A DNA stretch of 64,000 nt from Herbihabitans rhizosphaerae (GTDB lineage: Bacteria; Actinomycetota; Actinomycetes; Mycobacteriales; Pseudonocardiaceae). Positions 26,993 to 35,593 of this stretch are shown here, piece after piece. The DNA lies in the NCBI RefSeq assembly GCF_004216555.1, contig NZ_SGWQ01000016.1, positions 1-64,000 on the forward strand, written 5' to 3'. Both the position numbers and the translations under genes were made by a program. Below the pieces are notes generated by a model, which was not told the DNA's origin, searched no databases, and saw nothing but the letters and a program-made list of their open reading frames with translations. The number at the start of each line of letters is the position of its first letter. Within the stretch, counting starts at the first letter, position 1.

Positions 26993-28183
26993 TCATTGAA
27001 TAGCCACAACCCCAGCATTCAACAAGGTATAGACGACGTCCGCAGCTTGCTCGGGACCAAGATGTGGCGATGACTCGACTACTTGCTGCACCGTAACGCC
27101 ATCGCCAGATATGAGCATATCGATGATTGGTCGAGCCGCTTCAGCAAACATCCATCGCCGCCCTAGGGCGGTAAGCACAAACCCATCGCCGTCACGATTC
27201 GGCCGAGATGTTGCCTTTGGCGCCAGCAACACCACCTCTGCGGTAAGGTTCTCAAGGATAGTATTCTGTTCGCCAATATCTGGCAGTTTGAAGAGTGGGC
27301 GACCAGGACTAACACCGTCCGAATACTCAACAAATCGATCCAAGACACTGTCCGAATTCATTAATTCATTCAATTGACCACGGATGGACGCAAGGTACTT
27401 GTTTCGTGCCGAATCTCCGCCAAGTAGGGGAACTCGTTGACGGAAGATTTCGTAATCTCTCGCGATACCTGTAAGCCATTTGACAAAGTCGATACCGTTT
27501 TGATGCGCAACACCGACGCTCAGATGTAGAGAAGGCTGGCCGCATGGGCTCGCCGCATGCCACCAGCCATGCGGGAGATAGAGGACATCCCCGGCCATGA
27601 GATCAAACTCGGCAATCGGGGGAGACTGCGGTTTCGGCGTTTCTGCTGTTTCGTCACGCAGCGGCCACATACGCGTTGGCTCGAATATTTTCCACCGTTT
27701 ATGCCCATCGAGTTGCAACACAAAAACATCGTGATCATCCCAGTGCGTGCCGAAGCCCTCGGCAGCTCCCCAACTAGCGTAGAGATTAACAAACACCCGT
27801 GCACGCATTTCCGATTCCAGCGTCGAAGCTAACTGGGCAAGTGGTTGATGCGCCTGATCTACGCGGTCAATTACGAGAGTTGCCCCGTCACGAAGCTGCT
27901 TGACCAACTGTCCTGTTAGGATTCGCCTGTAGAAGGCATGACCGCTGGTATCAACTTGTTCGGTGTACAGCTCCTCCGGGACAATATCTCCTTGCTTGGC
28001 AAGTCGAAGTCTAGGAAATGCAAAGCGTTGCGTTGCAAGCAGGTTATTCAGGGCCCCCCAATCGGCCAGCGAAGCAAATCGACCAGCTTCACCGGAAAAA
28101 TGTGCATAATTACGACCGTAGATGGTGCGGATAAACTCAACGGCCGACTGGGGGGCAAGCAAATGAGCGAGCCGAACTACCAT
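26993..28183 (-). CDS. JmjC/cupin-type Fe(II)/2-oxoglutarate oxygenase
   Basis: The 396-residue protein resembles cupin_4/JmjC ribosomal oxygenases. The iron ligands appear as H147-W-D149 in FGTHWDDHDVFVLQLDGHKRW and a distal His in YLPHGWWHAA (H205 or H209), with FDLMAGDVLYLPHGWWH as the usual strand. A helical dimerisation region and a winged-helix-like C-terminus (DGFVLTALGRRWMFAEAARPI) follow. Such enzymes hydroxylate residues of proteins or peptides. It lies 20 bp downstream of a 39-codon peptide gene and is the last gene of the low-GC operon, so that peptide is a possible substrate. The operon runs XRE-TPR, GNAT, peptide, oxygenase. Confidence 0.88.
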   Translation of the reverse strand: MVVRLAHLLAPQSAVEFIRTIYGRNYAHFSGEAGRFASLADWGALNNLLATQRFAFPRLRLAKQGDIVPEELYTEQVDTSGHAFYRRILTGQLVKQLRDGATLVIDRVDQAHQPLAQLASTLESEMRARVFVNLYASWGAAEGFGTHWDDHDVFVLQLDGHKRWKIFEPTRMWPLRDETAETPKPQSPPIAEFDLMAGDVLYLPHGWWHAASPCGQPSLHLSVGVAHQNGIDFVKWLTGIARDYEIFRQRVPLLGGDSARNKYLASIRGQLNELMNSDSVLDRFVEYSDGVSPGRPLFKLPDIGEQNTILENLTAEVVLLAPKATSRPNRDGDGFVLTALGRRWMFAEAARPIIDMLISGDGVTVQQVVESSPHLGPEQAADVVYTLLNAGVVAIQ

Positions 28184-28203
28184 CCTATTTTGATCACTTC
28201 AAG

Positions 28204-28323
28204 TCACTTATCTCCGTTCTCTGCAAGCGAAGACGACCTAGCTGACGTCAGCTCAATCGGATCAATCTCGAAAATTAGCTCATCTTTGCCGATGTTAGTT
28301 TCGCAAACTTCGACATCACTCAT
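28204..28323 (-). CDS. 39-residue peptide, candidate precursor
   Basis: This short ORF is supported by AAAGGA seven bases before its ATG (28321-28323) and by its place between the GNAT and oxygenase genes, filling an otherwise empty gap. It encodes MSDVEVCETNIGKDELIFEI followed by DPIELTSARSSSLAENGDK. The acidic first part with LIFEIDPIEL looks like a leader (compare the F-x-[LI]-D motif of some actinobacterial RiPP leaders), and the tail is rich in Ser/Thr/Asn. The GNAT stop (TAG, 28327-28329) lies 3 bp upstream. That it is a modified peptide is an inference; it might instead be a small regulator. Confidence 0.65.
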   Translation of the reverse strand: MSDVEVCETNIGKDELIFEIDPIELTSARSSSLAENGDK

Positions 28324-28326
28324 GGT

Positions 28327-28977
28327 CTATCCTTTCGTTTGTGCATCCTCGTTCGTTCGACACGCGATGTCGCGGATCAGTACGTGCCTGACTTTTCCGT
28401 CCTTCCTTGACGTCGTAGTACCGACTTTCTGATACCCCCAATGTCGCCAGATCGGGTATGCGGGATAACGTTCGTTCGAACACTGCAACGTCACTCGTGC
28501 TTCGATACGCCCGCGCAATAGACTCGCATGGAGTAGGCTAGCTAGCCCACGTCCCCTTGCATCTGCCTTGACACAGATGTCAAACAAGGCCAGCGTGCGC
28601 CGCCCGTCCTCCTGCGTAAATTCGGCGGATAGGCTCTCATGGATATTGGCCCACCAACGGGTCGTATACGACAATGCTGCGCCGTATACGAAGCCGAGGA
28701 TCTCGTCTTGATCTGACCAGACAGTCACAATACGAAACGTTGGATCTGGGACATTCTCTCCTTTGAAGCGCGGGTCCGTCGAGTAGTCATCAAGCAGCTT
28801 CTTTCGAATACGCTCTTCGTTGGCAGAATATTCTTGTAGCGATTCTGAAGCGGAAAAGTCACTAGCGTAGAGGGCTGCTACCCGATCCACGTAGGATGGC
28901 AAGCTGCTTGCTCCATCAACCCTGACACGGACCGCATTGGCGACCACTGATTGTCCGGAGAAATCCGAATTGTCCAT
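28327..28977 (-). CDS. GNAT-family acetyltransferase
   Basis: The 216-residue protein contains a GNAT fold: ILGFVYGAAL (beta-4), LFDICVKADARGRGLASLLHASLL (acetyl-CoA-binding R/Q-x-x-G-x-G/A loop, here ARGRGLA) and AYPIWRHWGYQKVG near the C-terminus. It probably acetylates an amine on a small molecule or peptide. The gene is between the XRE-TPR regulator (2-bp gap) and the 39-residue peptide ORF (3-bp gap) on the minus strand, so all are likely one transcript. Base composition is lower in GC than the rest of the element. Confidence 0.85.
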   Translation of the reverse strand: MDNSDFSGQSVVANAVRVRVDGASSLPSYVDRVAALYASDFSASESLQEYSANEERIRKKLLDDYSTDPRFKGENVPDPTFRIVTVWSDQDEILGFVYGAALSYTTRWWANIHESLSAEFTQEDGRRTLALFDICVKADARGRGLASLLHASLLRGRIEARVTLQCSNERYPAYPIWRHWGYQKVGTTTSRKDGKVRHVLIRDIACRTNEDAQTKG

Positions 28978-28979
28978 TT

Positions 28980-30500
28980 CTACGCACCTAGTCTTGGAAA
29001 CTCGTCTGATGCAGTCCGCTGGAAAAATTCCTCTATATTTGAAGCTAATTGCCTGCCCTGACTAGAAACTGCGAGATGGTTATTTCGCCGTAACGTTGCA
29101 CTAAAATCCTTCAGTCTGAGGCCGACCCATTCGAGCCTTCGAGCTGGTTCAAGCTCGAATACCGGGTACAGTGCGTTCCGTGCACCATCGAGGTCCCCCT
29201 CGAGTAGCCGAGCATGTCCCAGGTCGATTCTTGCCGATGTTTCGTTACCTAGCGCGCGCCGCTCCGACGGACCACTTTCATACATCTCTATTGAGGTCAC
29301 CGCGCATTCTTGCGCTGAGCGAGGGTCGCTAAGTCGGATGTACGTTTCGGTAGCCACTTGCAAGAGCTTGGCGCGCGAATAACTGAAGGCCCCGCCTAGG
29401 TGATCAAAGAGTTCACTATCGCCTGGCGATGACTCATGCTCCCGAAAGGCACGTACGAGCGATTCTCGCGCCGCATCGTATCGAGACGTACGTGCTGAGT
29501 ACGCTGCGATAGCGTTGTTGAGTTGCGCTTTAGCGATCGGCTCTGTAGCCCACTGCCCAGCAGAGATGGCAAGGTCTAACGCCTGCTGTGGACGATCATC
29601 CCAATCAACGAGAGTCGCTTGACGCATTCTCGCCTTAAACCTCAACGAATTGTGTCCGATTATCTCGGCGTAGGTCCAACTTGCACGCGCCTGCTCCATT
29701 GCTGCGCGTGGAAAGCCGACGCTGGCGCTCGAGCCCGCAAGCAGCGCACACACCACTGACGCAAGGAAATACAGCTGCTCTTGTTGCCGCGGATATTGCC
29801 GATACTCAAGGAGTCGATAGATGCGATCTCGAACATTGACAAGGTCTGGAAACAGGCTTAGTGAGCTGGTGTGGAGCTTCGCCTTCACGAGTCTCTCAAC
29901 TTCAGCGGTTAGCTCGTCGATAGTCATATCCGACATCAAACCTACCTGCGCATTCTCGGCATGTCGCCGTGATTCGAATGCAGCTACCTTGATCAAATCG
30001 AAGACCGCTTGCGTTTCACCGTACCTGTTCGATGCAGTGCCATCATTGATGTGAGCAACCGGCTCACTGCGTGCCGGCACCGCAAGTTGTCCAAGTTGTG
30101 TAATTTCATACTCAGACGACTCAAGGGCAGCCCGTTCTTGTCTGCTGAACCGCTCGCGATCATATTGGTCAATAAGCTTCACAGGCTGTGTGTCGTAAAT
30201 ACGTGCAAGAACCAAAAGTGCAGTGAGGCTCGGCTTGTTTCCACCTTTGGGCCAAGCTTCGTAGCCACTGATGCGTTTACCGGTCATGGCGGCGCTGGAG
30301 TCGCCAACGACTTGGCTGTAACGCGCGGCTACTTCGTCTTGGGTCCATCCGTGGGCGTGCCGCCATGCCGGCCGCGGCCGGTACCCCCAGCGCGTCGCCA
30401 TCTCAATGGCGATCTCCTCGACCGTGTGACCTTGCTCCAGCATGGCACGGCGCAACCGGTCACGCTGGGGCTTGCTGCCACGAGCCTCACGTCGCGCCAC
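28980..30500 (-). CDS. XRE regulator with C-terminal TPR-like domain
   Basis: The 506-residue protein has an N-terminal HTH region (EEIAIEMATRWGYRPRPAWRHAHGWTQDEVAARYSQVVG, read in two parts, then RISGYEAWPKGG, SLTALLVLARIYDT) and about 380 residues of helical repeats resembling TPRs. Regulators of this type are common at the head of actinobacterial specialised-metabolite and peptide loci and often respond to a small signal. It is the first gene of the minus-strand low-GC operon, with 2 bp to the GNAT gene. Upstream lies a divergent promoter region with a strong dyad at 30613-30659. Confidence 0.85.
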   Translation of the reverse strand: MARREARGSKPQRDRLRRAMLEQGHTVEEIAIEMATRWGYRPRPAWRHAHGWTQDEVAARYSQVVGDSSAAMTGKRISGYEAWPKGGNKPSLTALLVLARIYDTQPVKLIDQYDRERFSRQERAALESSEYEITQLGQLAVPARSEPVAHINDGTASNRYGETQAVFDLIKVAAFESRRHAENAQVGLMSDMTIDELTAEVERLVKAKLHTSSLSLFPDLVNVRDRIYRLLEYRQYPRQQEQLYFLASVVCALLAGSSASVGFPRAAMEQARASWTYAEIIGHNSLRFKARMRQATLVDWDDRPQQALDLAISAGQWATEPIAKAQLNNAIAAYSARTSRYDAARESLVRAFREHESSPGDSELFDHLGGAFSYSRAKLLQVATETYIRLSDPRSAQECAVTSIEMYESGPSERRALGNETSARIDLGHARLLEGDLDGARNALYPVFELEPARRLEWVGLRLKDFSATLRRNNHLAVSSQGRQLASNIEEFFQRTASDEFPRLGA

Positions 30501-30612
30501 GTCCTGTCACCACCCCGCTCCGCCTGGTGATCGCCTGAGTATAGGTACGACCTGAGACGTCACACCACCCCATCCGGCTGGAGTTTTGACCGGAAAATTC
30601 GCTATTTGGCCT

Positions 30613-30659
30613 GGTCAGAGCTGGGAGAACAGTTAGTGTAAGTCTCCCAAGTTCTGACC
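30613..30659. promoter_or_regulatory. Large imperfect dyad in divergent promoter region
   Basis: GGTCAGAGCTGGGAGA (30613-30628) faces TCTCCCAAGTTCTGACC (30643-30659). The arms match except for one extra base and one mismatch, around a 14-base AT-richer centre. It lies between the XRE-TPR gene and the small membrane-protein gene at 30739 and is probably an operator. Confidence 0.6.
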
Positions 30660-30738
30660 GGGAGTTCTGTGACCTTCGCTGCCATGCTTGATCTTGGGAG
30701 CGCTCCCTTCCCCGGATGGTCGGTGAAGGGACCTGGTG

Positions 30739-31044
30739 ATGGAGCCGTTGTTGTTGATCTTTCTGATCGTGGCGGGCGGTACGTTCGCTGTCGGTGCCTG
30801 TGTTGGTGCCGAGTTGCATGGGTATGTGGTTCGTCGGCAGGAGGCGCGGCATGTGCGGGAGCGGCGGGCACTCAATGAGGCGTGGCGTCGGGTTCACCGT
30901 GACCTTGGTGTTGAGCGGACCCCGCAGCTGGTGAGTGCGCGTGACGACGAACTGCACGGGAGCCGGCAACGGCTTCCTGAGGAGGTGTCGCTTCGTCGGA
31001 TCGGGCCGCGGCCGGAGGCTGAGGGGAATCGGTTCCTCGACTGA
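30739..31044 (+). CDS. Small single-TM membrane protein
   Basis: This protein of about 101 residues begins MEPLLLIFLIVAGGTFAVGA, one membrane segment, followed by an Arg-rich cytoplasmic part (RQEARHVRERRALNEAWRRVHRD) that is probably a helical coil, and a basic tail. ATG 30739 is preceded by GGGACCTGGTG. I know no family function. It opens a plus-strand run of small genes leading to the TraD-like ATPase, so a role in DNA transfer is a contextual guess. Confidence 0.6.
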   Translation: MEPLLLIFLIVAGGTFAVGACVGAELHGYVVRRQEARHVRERRALNEAWRRVHRDLGVERTPQLVSARDDELHGSRQRLPEEVSLRRIGPRPEAEGNRFLD

Positions 31045-31283
31045 GGCCGGCGGGTCTGGATTGTGACCTGTTTCATTTAGGCCATGCGTGTGGTTAAGGG
31101 GCGAGACGCCTTGCCTTTGTTGTTTTGCGTCTCTTAGTGTTTCGGGCGCACGGAACCGCATGTTTGTGTCGGGGCGTGTCGCACGGTGTCGGGGAATGTC
31201 AAGATCTTTGAAAGGAAAGGTCGTGCCCTATGGATCGACCCCAAGGTATGTGGAGGTTCAGGGTTCGATGAGAGGTTTCGGCG

Positions 31284-31445
31284 ATGACGGACAAGGATCA
31301 GCTCGACGTCAGTACCGACAATAAACCGCATGCCGATGATGATGTGGTGCGGGCGTGGGCGCGGTTGACGGTGACTCGTCTGGAGCAGGTTAGCCATGCT
31401 GTGAACGATTTGACCGAGCGGGCTCGCGTGTACGAGGGTTCATGA
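31284..31445 (+). CDS. Small acidic hypothetical protein
   Basis: A 53-codon ORF starts MTDKDQLDVSTDNKPHADDD and continues with VVRAWARLTVTRLEQVSHAV, probably one helix. GAGAGG lies about 10 bases before ATG 31284. Its last 56 bases overlap, on the opposite strand, the 3' end of the GntR gene. No family recognised; moderate support from the ribosome-binding site only. The preceding 31045-31283 shows no gene I can support. Confidence 0.45.
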   Translation: MTDKDQLDVSTDNKPHADDDVVRAWARLTVTRLEQVSHAVNDLTERARVYEGS

Positions 31446-31776
31446 TTTTTTGGAGGTCTCGTACGGTTTTTTCGAGTGTGTCGATGCGTCGATTGAGGTC
31501 GGTGAACATGCCCACAACGTCGGTGTGGTTGTGGGGTGTGGTGGCGATGACGTAGGTGGCTTGGCCGTTGATCGATTGGACGAGTCCTTCGTCGCGGAGG
31601 ACTCCGATGGCTTTTTGCGCGGTGGACAGGGCAACGTCGTGGATGCGGGCGATTTTGTTGTAGGACGGCATTTTCTGTCCCACTCGTAGTTGTCCGCGGG
31701 TGATGCGTTGCCGTAGTTCGTCAGCGATACGTCGGTAGGGCGGTATTCGTTCGTCGGCTCCTGTTTCATCGGACAT
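31390..31776 (-). CDS. GntR-family regulator, short form
   Basis: The 128-residue protein has a GntR winged helix (PPYRRIADELRQRITRGQLRVGQKMPS, read in parts, IARIHDVALSTAQKAIGVLRDEGLV, NGQATYVI) followed by a short coiled coil (FTDLNRRIDTLEKTVRDLQKI) in place of an effector domain. Short GntR regulators control transfer functions in several actinomycete integrative elements. A perfect dyad at 31793-31808 lies 17 bp before its start and probably serves autoregulation. Confidence 0.88.
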   Translation of the reverse strand: MSDETGADERIPPYRRIADELRQRITRGQLRVGQKMPSYNKIARIHDVALSTAQKAIGVLRDEGLVQSINGQATYVIATTPHNHTDVVGMFTDLNRRIDTLEKTVRDLQKIMNPRTREPARSNRSQHG

Positions 31777-31792
31777 TCCTCGACCTTACGAG

Positions 31793-31808
31793 CCTAACGC
31801 CCGTTAGG
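31793..31808. promoter_or_regulatory. Operator-like dyad upstream of gntR gene
   Basis: CCTAACG-CC-CGTTAGG is a perfect 7-bp dyad 17 bp upstream of the GntR start. A second looser dyad, AGAC-TTTAT-GTCT, follows at about 31814-31826. Confidence 0.6.
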
Positions 31809-31945
31809 TCCATAGACTTTATGTCTTGAGCTGGGGTTTTCACCCGCTTAGACGGCTCACCTAATGCGTCGTGTGCGTAACGTCCGAGACACGGGTCATT
31901 CGCCAACAGGGGCGAGGGCCAGGTCTTGGAAGAGGTGAACCAGTG

Positions 31946-32185
31946 ATGTCGGTGTCTCGATATGTGGTGGTGGAGCTTGCCGCCCAGGTGCGTCATTTGT
32001 TGACGAATGTTCCTGCTGCGGCGGCGCCGGAGGCGCAATGGGCGGACTGGCACGTGCGCAAAGCGGCGCTGTTGGAGATGCTTGGTGCGGTGGAACCGTC
32101 CCTAGCGATCCACACCAAGGATCAAGCATCCTCGGCCCGCTACGAAGCCAGTCGCCTGTCGCGCACGACCACCAGCCCGTACTAG
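31946..32185 (+). CDS. Small hypothetical protein
   Basis: The 79-residue protein starts MSVSRYVVVELAAQVRHLL, with AGAGGTGAACC upstream of ATG 31946. It continues with helical WADWHVRKAALLEMLGAVEP and a Ser/Thr-rich tail. No known domain. It is the first of a tight run (31946, 32201, 32437) leading into the TraD-like ATPase gene, so it may belong to the transfer operon under GntR control. Confidence 0.55.
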   Translation: MSVSRYVVVELAAQVRHLLTNVPAAAAPEAQWADWHVRKAALLEMLGAVEPSLAIHTKDQASSARYEASRLSRTTTSPY

Positions 32186-32200
32186 GCGGGGTGATCGGTG

Positions 32201-32440
32201 ATGAGCAGGTGTTATCGAATTCGAGTGTGGGGCCGTCAGCGGAGAGAGATTGATGCGCACGTGCTGGCCCATGTCGTGATCAGGGTGAGTCGGCGGTTGG
32301 CGCGGCAACGCGCAGAGATCGATGCGGCGCGCATCAAGGCCGCTCGTGGCAGGATGCGTCGTGAGTCCATTGTGGACTCGATTCCGCAGCCGCGTAAACC
32401 CGAGCCGGATTCTGGCGCTGGGCCGGGAATCGACGGGTGA
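32201..32440 (+). CDS. Small basic hypothetical protein
   Basis: This 79-residue Arg-rich protein (WGRQRREIDAHVLAHVVIRV, RRLARQRAEIDAARIKAARG) looks like a single long basic helix. The start may be GTG 32198 or ATG 32201. The stop overlaps the start of the TraD-like gene by four bases, so translation is coupled. No family recognised; a nucleic-acid-binding accessory role would fit the charge and position. Confidence 0.55.
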   Translation: MSRCYRIRVWGRQRREIDAHVLAHVVIRVSRRLARQRAEIDAARIKAARGRMRRESIVDSIPQPRKPEPDSGAGPGIDG

Positions 32441-34696
32441 TCGTGGTGGATCGGGTGTGGTTCTGGCCGGTGCTGATTCTCGCCGGGTGGCTGTTGCTGG
32501 TGTCCATTGTGCACAGTGCCGCCTCGTGGTGGTGGCAACGGACGTTGGTGGCCTACCGGTTGGACACGCCGGCCAGAACCAGCCCGGTCGAGGTCGCCGC
32601 ATGGGTTGGGGCGCTGCGATCGCTGCTACGCCCCACCCGGGCCGGTGGCCTGGTTCCAGGGTGGCCGATCGGGGTAGAGATCACCGGCACCCATTCCGGG
32701 ATTGAGCGGGTCGTGGTGGTTCCTCGCCGCTGGTGGCCGGACGTGCAGGCCGCCGTGACCGCAACACTCCCGGGAACCCGCGTCACGGAGCTGCCCGGCT
32801 ACCCACGCGCCCGGTTCGCGCGGTGCCGTCTCGCGGGTGAGGCCCGGAACCGGGCCGGCGGGAACATGCTCGCAACCCAGCGGGCACAGGAGGCGAGCCG
32901 CTATCTGCTGGCCGCGTTGCAGCCCCTGGGACCGGGTGAGATGGTCCGGGTGCAGTGGCTGCTGTCTGGTGCGCGTGCTCCGCGTGCCGCGTTCCGCACC
33001 ACCCCGCCCGCGGACGTGCGGCGGGCGTTGGGGCCGCGCTGGAGCGGCACAGATCCGGTGCTGCACGGCGTCTGTCGTGTTGGTGTCGCGGCCGGGTCGT
33101 GGCGACGGCGCCGGAACCTGTTTCGGCGGGCGTGGTCAGCGCTACGCGGGTTGAACACCCCGGGCGCGGTGGTGCGTCGCCGCTGGTGGCTGCCCAGCCT
33201 CCTGGTAGCGCATCGCCTCCGACGCAGGCGAACACCGTGGTGGCGGTGGCCGTTGACGGTGACTAACCGCGAGGTCGCTGGGCTCCTCGGCCTGACCACC
33301 GGGGCGAGCGGGTTACCCGGTTTGCCGGCCGGTGTCACGAGGTCGCTTCCCCCACCGGTTCGGCTTCCTCGCACGGGTGTCGTTCTCGGTGAGAGCACGT
33401 ATCCGGGTACGCGGACGCTGTTGCGGTTGCGGGCGGAGGATCGGTTGCGGCACGTGTGGGCGGTCGGGCCGACCGGTGTCGGCAAATCCACGCTGTTGGG
33501 CAACATGATCATCCCCGGAGCGCGCGGGTGACGGGGTGATCGTGATCGACGCTCGCGGCGATCTGGCCACTGACGTTCTTGACCGGATACCGGATCATCG
33601 TCGTGAGGATGTGGTGGTGATCGATCCGGCCGCGCCCGGCCCGGTGGTCGGATTCAACCCACTGCACGCGGCCGGATCCCCGGAGCGCGCGGCGGGGTTC
33701 GTGTTCCATGTGCTGCACTCGATCTACGCGCCCTCGTGGGGTCCCCGGACGGCGGACCTGTTGCGCGCCAGCCTGTTGACCCTCGCCTCGAGCCGTCCCG
33801 TAGACGGCGTGGGCTCGGGGTTCACGGTGTGCGAGGTGCCAGAGCTACTCACTAATCCGGGGTTTCGCCGATCGGTGACCGGTCAGCCGTTGCCGCATGG
33901 GCTTGCGGGGTTCTGGCGGTGGTACGAGGCGCTGTCGAATCCCGAACGGGTGCACGTCATCGGGCCGGTCCTCAACAAGCTGCGCCCCTTCATCTTGTCG
34001 ACCCCGCTGCGGCTCATCCTCGGCCAACCAACCGGTGTCGATCTAGCAGGCGCGTTGACTCACCGGCGGATTGTGGTCGTGACCTTGAAACGCGGCCTCC
34101 TCGGGGCTGAGGCGGCGATGCTGTTGGGGTCGCTGGTGATGTCCAGCGTGTGGCACGCCGTCCTGACCCGCGCGGCACTGCCGCCGTCGGCGCGGCGACC
34201 GGCGTGGTTGTACGTGGACGAGTTCCACGACATCGTGCGGCTGCCGATCGATCTGGCGGACATGCTCGCCCAAGCCCGCGGGCTCGGTCTCGGGTTGACG
34301 TTGGCACACCAATACCTGAACCAGCTCGCCCCAGCGGTGCGCTCGGCGGTGCTGTCCACCGCACGAACACAGGTCGCGTTCCAGCCCGACTACGCCGACG
34401 CTCGCGAACTCGCGCACCGATTCGGTCCACTGTCCACAGAGGACCTCATGGGGTTGGGCGCGTTCGAGATCGCCGCCCGCCTCTGCCTACACGGCACCAC
34501 CCTCACCCCCGTCACCGGACGCACCCTCCCACTCCCCGACGCGACGACCGACGGCAGCCAGCTCGCGAAAAACAGCCGCGCCCGCTACGGCCTCCCCGCA
34601 GCGGAGATTGACAAGCAGCTCATCGCCCGCACCACCCCAACACCCACCGGCGACGGTCGGCATAACCGGATGCGCAACACCGCGAGCCAGCCATGA
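32437..34696 (+). pseudogene. TraD/VirD4-like coupling ATPase, frameshifted near 33515
   Basis: The 5' frame (32437-33531) has an N-terminal membrane segment (VWFWPVLILAGWLLLVSIV), a basic domain and the Walker A loop GPTGVGKSTLLGNMII, then stops at 33529-33531. The 3' frame continues directly with VIVIDARGDLATDVLDRI, VVVIDPAAPGPVVGFNPL, the Walker B region RPAWLYVDEFHDIVRL and LAHQYLNQL. A net one-base shift around CCCCGGAG (about 33513-33520) would join them into one protein of about 750 residues. The intact family pumps DNA during conjugation. As it stands the ATPase is split between Walker A and B. Loss of function, sequencing error or recoding are all possible. Confidence 0.85.
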
Positions 34697-35571
34697 CCAC
34701 CAACACCAATCCGGCGCGCTGCCGGTTGACGAGTGTGTATCTGCGGGAGCTCGCCACGACGCTGCCCGGCCGCTACACGGCTGTCCTGCCACATCTTGAG
34801 CGGGTGCCGATGCTCACCGGCGCACAGCTCGACCGACTCCTTGCAACCACCGCCACGGATCGACAGACGACGGCGCGGGTGAGGCGGCGGATCATGGCCC
34901 GCCTGGGCCGGCTCGGGCTCGTGGCGACGCTGGATCGCCGTGTCGGGGGCGCTCGGGCCGGCTCGGCCGGACACGTCTACACCCTCACGACAGGCGGGCA
35001 CCGGTTCCTCGCCATCAGCCGCAACCAACCTCCACCTGGGCGTGTCCGCCGTTCGCGGGCTCCCGGCGTGATGTTTCTTGATCACACCCTCGCGATCAGC
35101 GACCTCTATGTTGATCTTGTCTGCGCCAGCCGCACCACCGAGGTCACAGTGCGACAGTTCGCGACTGAACCCGACTGCTGGCACCCGACCACCAGCGGCG
35201 GATGGTTGCGCCCGGACGCCTACACCGTCCTCGCGGCGAACGCGTACGCGGATTGCTGGTGGCTGGAGATCGACCGCGCGACCGAACCGTTGCCCCGCAT
35301 CCGGACCATGTGCCACGCCTACCTTGACCACGCCACCAGCGGCGGCACCGGCCCCGATCAGGTTCTGCCGCGTGTCCTGATCACCACCCCCGACCAACGC
35401 CGAGCCGACGCCATCGATACGGGTGTGCTCACCAGACTCCGCGCGGACGCGACACACCCGGATACGGGGTTGATCACCGCCGTGACACACCACGAGGCGG
35501 CAGAATTCCTCATCACAGAACTCCACACACACAACCCCCAAAGTGATGCGCAGACGCATCACTTTGGGTAG
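34693..35571 (+). CDS. Replication-relaxation family protein
   Basis: The 292-residue protein fits the Replic_Relax family found beside TraD-like ATPases on actinobacterial elements: a winged-helix N-domain (LPHLERVPMLTGAQLDRLL, RRRIMARLGRLGLVATL, HVYTLTTGGHRFLA) and a nuclease-like C-domain with FLDHTLAISDLYVDLV, LRPDAYTVL and WWLEIDRATEPL. Members are thought to take part in plasmid or element mobilisation. It overlaps the ATPase gene by four bases. The last bases contain a 14-bp perfect inverted repeat that extends to the following XRE gene. Confidence 0.85.
   Translation: MTTNTNPARCRLTSVYLRELATTLPGRYTAVLPHLERVPMLTGAQLDRLLATTATDRQTTARVRRRIMARLGRLGLVATLDRRVGGARAGSAGHVYTLTTGGHRFLAISRNQPPPGRVRRSRAPGVMFLDHTLAISDLYVDLVCASRTTEVTVRQFATEPDCWHPTTSGGWLRPDAYTVLAANAYADCWWLEIDRATEPLPRIRTMCHAYLDHATSGGTGPDQVLPRVLITTPDQRRADAIDTGVLTRLRADATHPDTGLITAVTHHEAAEFLITELHTHNPQSDAQTHHFG
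35537..35568. promoter_or_regulatory. 14-bp inverted repeat before XRE-recombinase pair
   Basis: CCCAAAGTGATGCG (35537-35550) and CGCATCACTTTGGG (35555-35568) are exact reverse complements around CAGA. The dyad overlaps the 3' end of the replication-relaxation gene and lies 26 bp before the XRE start. It could be the XRE operator controlling the recombinase or a hairpin in the mRNA. Confidence 0.65.
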
Positions 35572-35593
35572 GATACGAAGGAGAACAGAACAC

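Noticed and set aside
31088..31324. Plus-strand ORF of 78 codons
   Set aside because: No ribosome-binding site or domain; I kept only the ORF at 31284, which has GAGAGG upstream.
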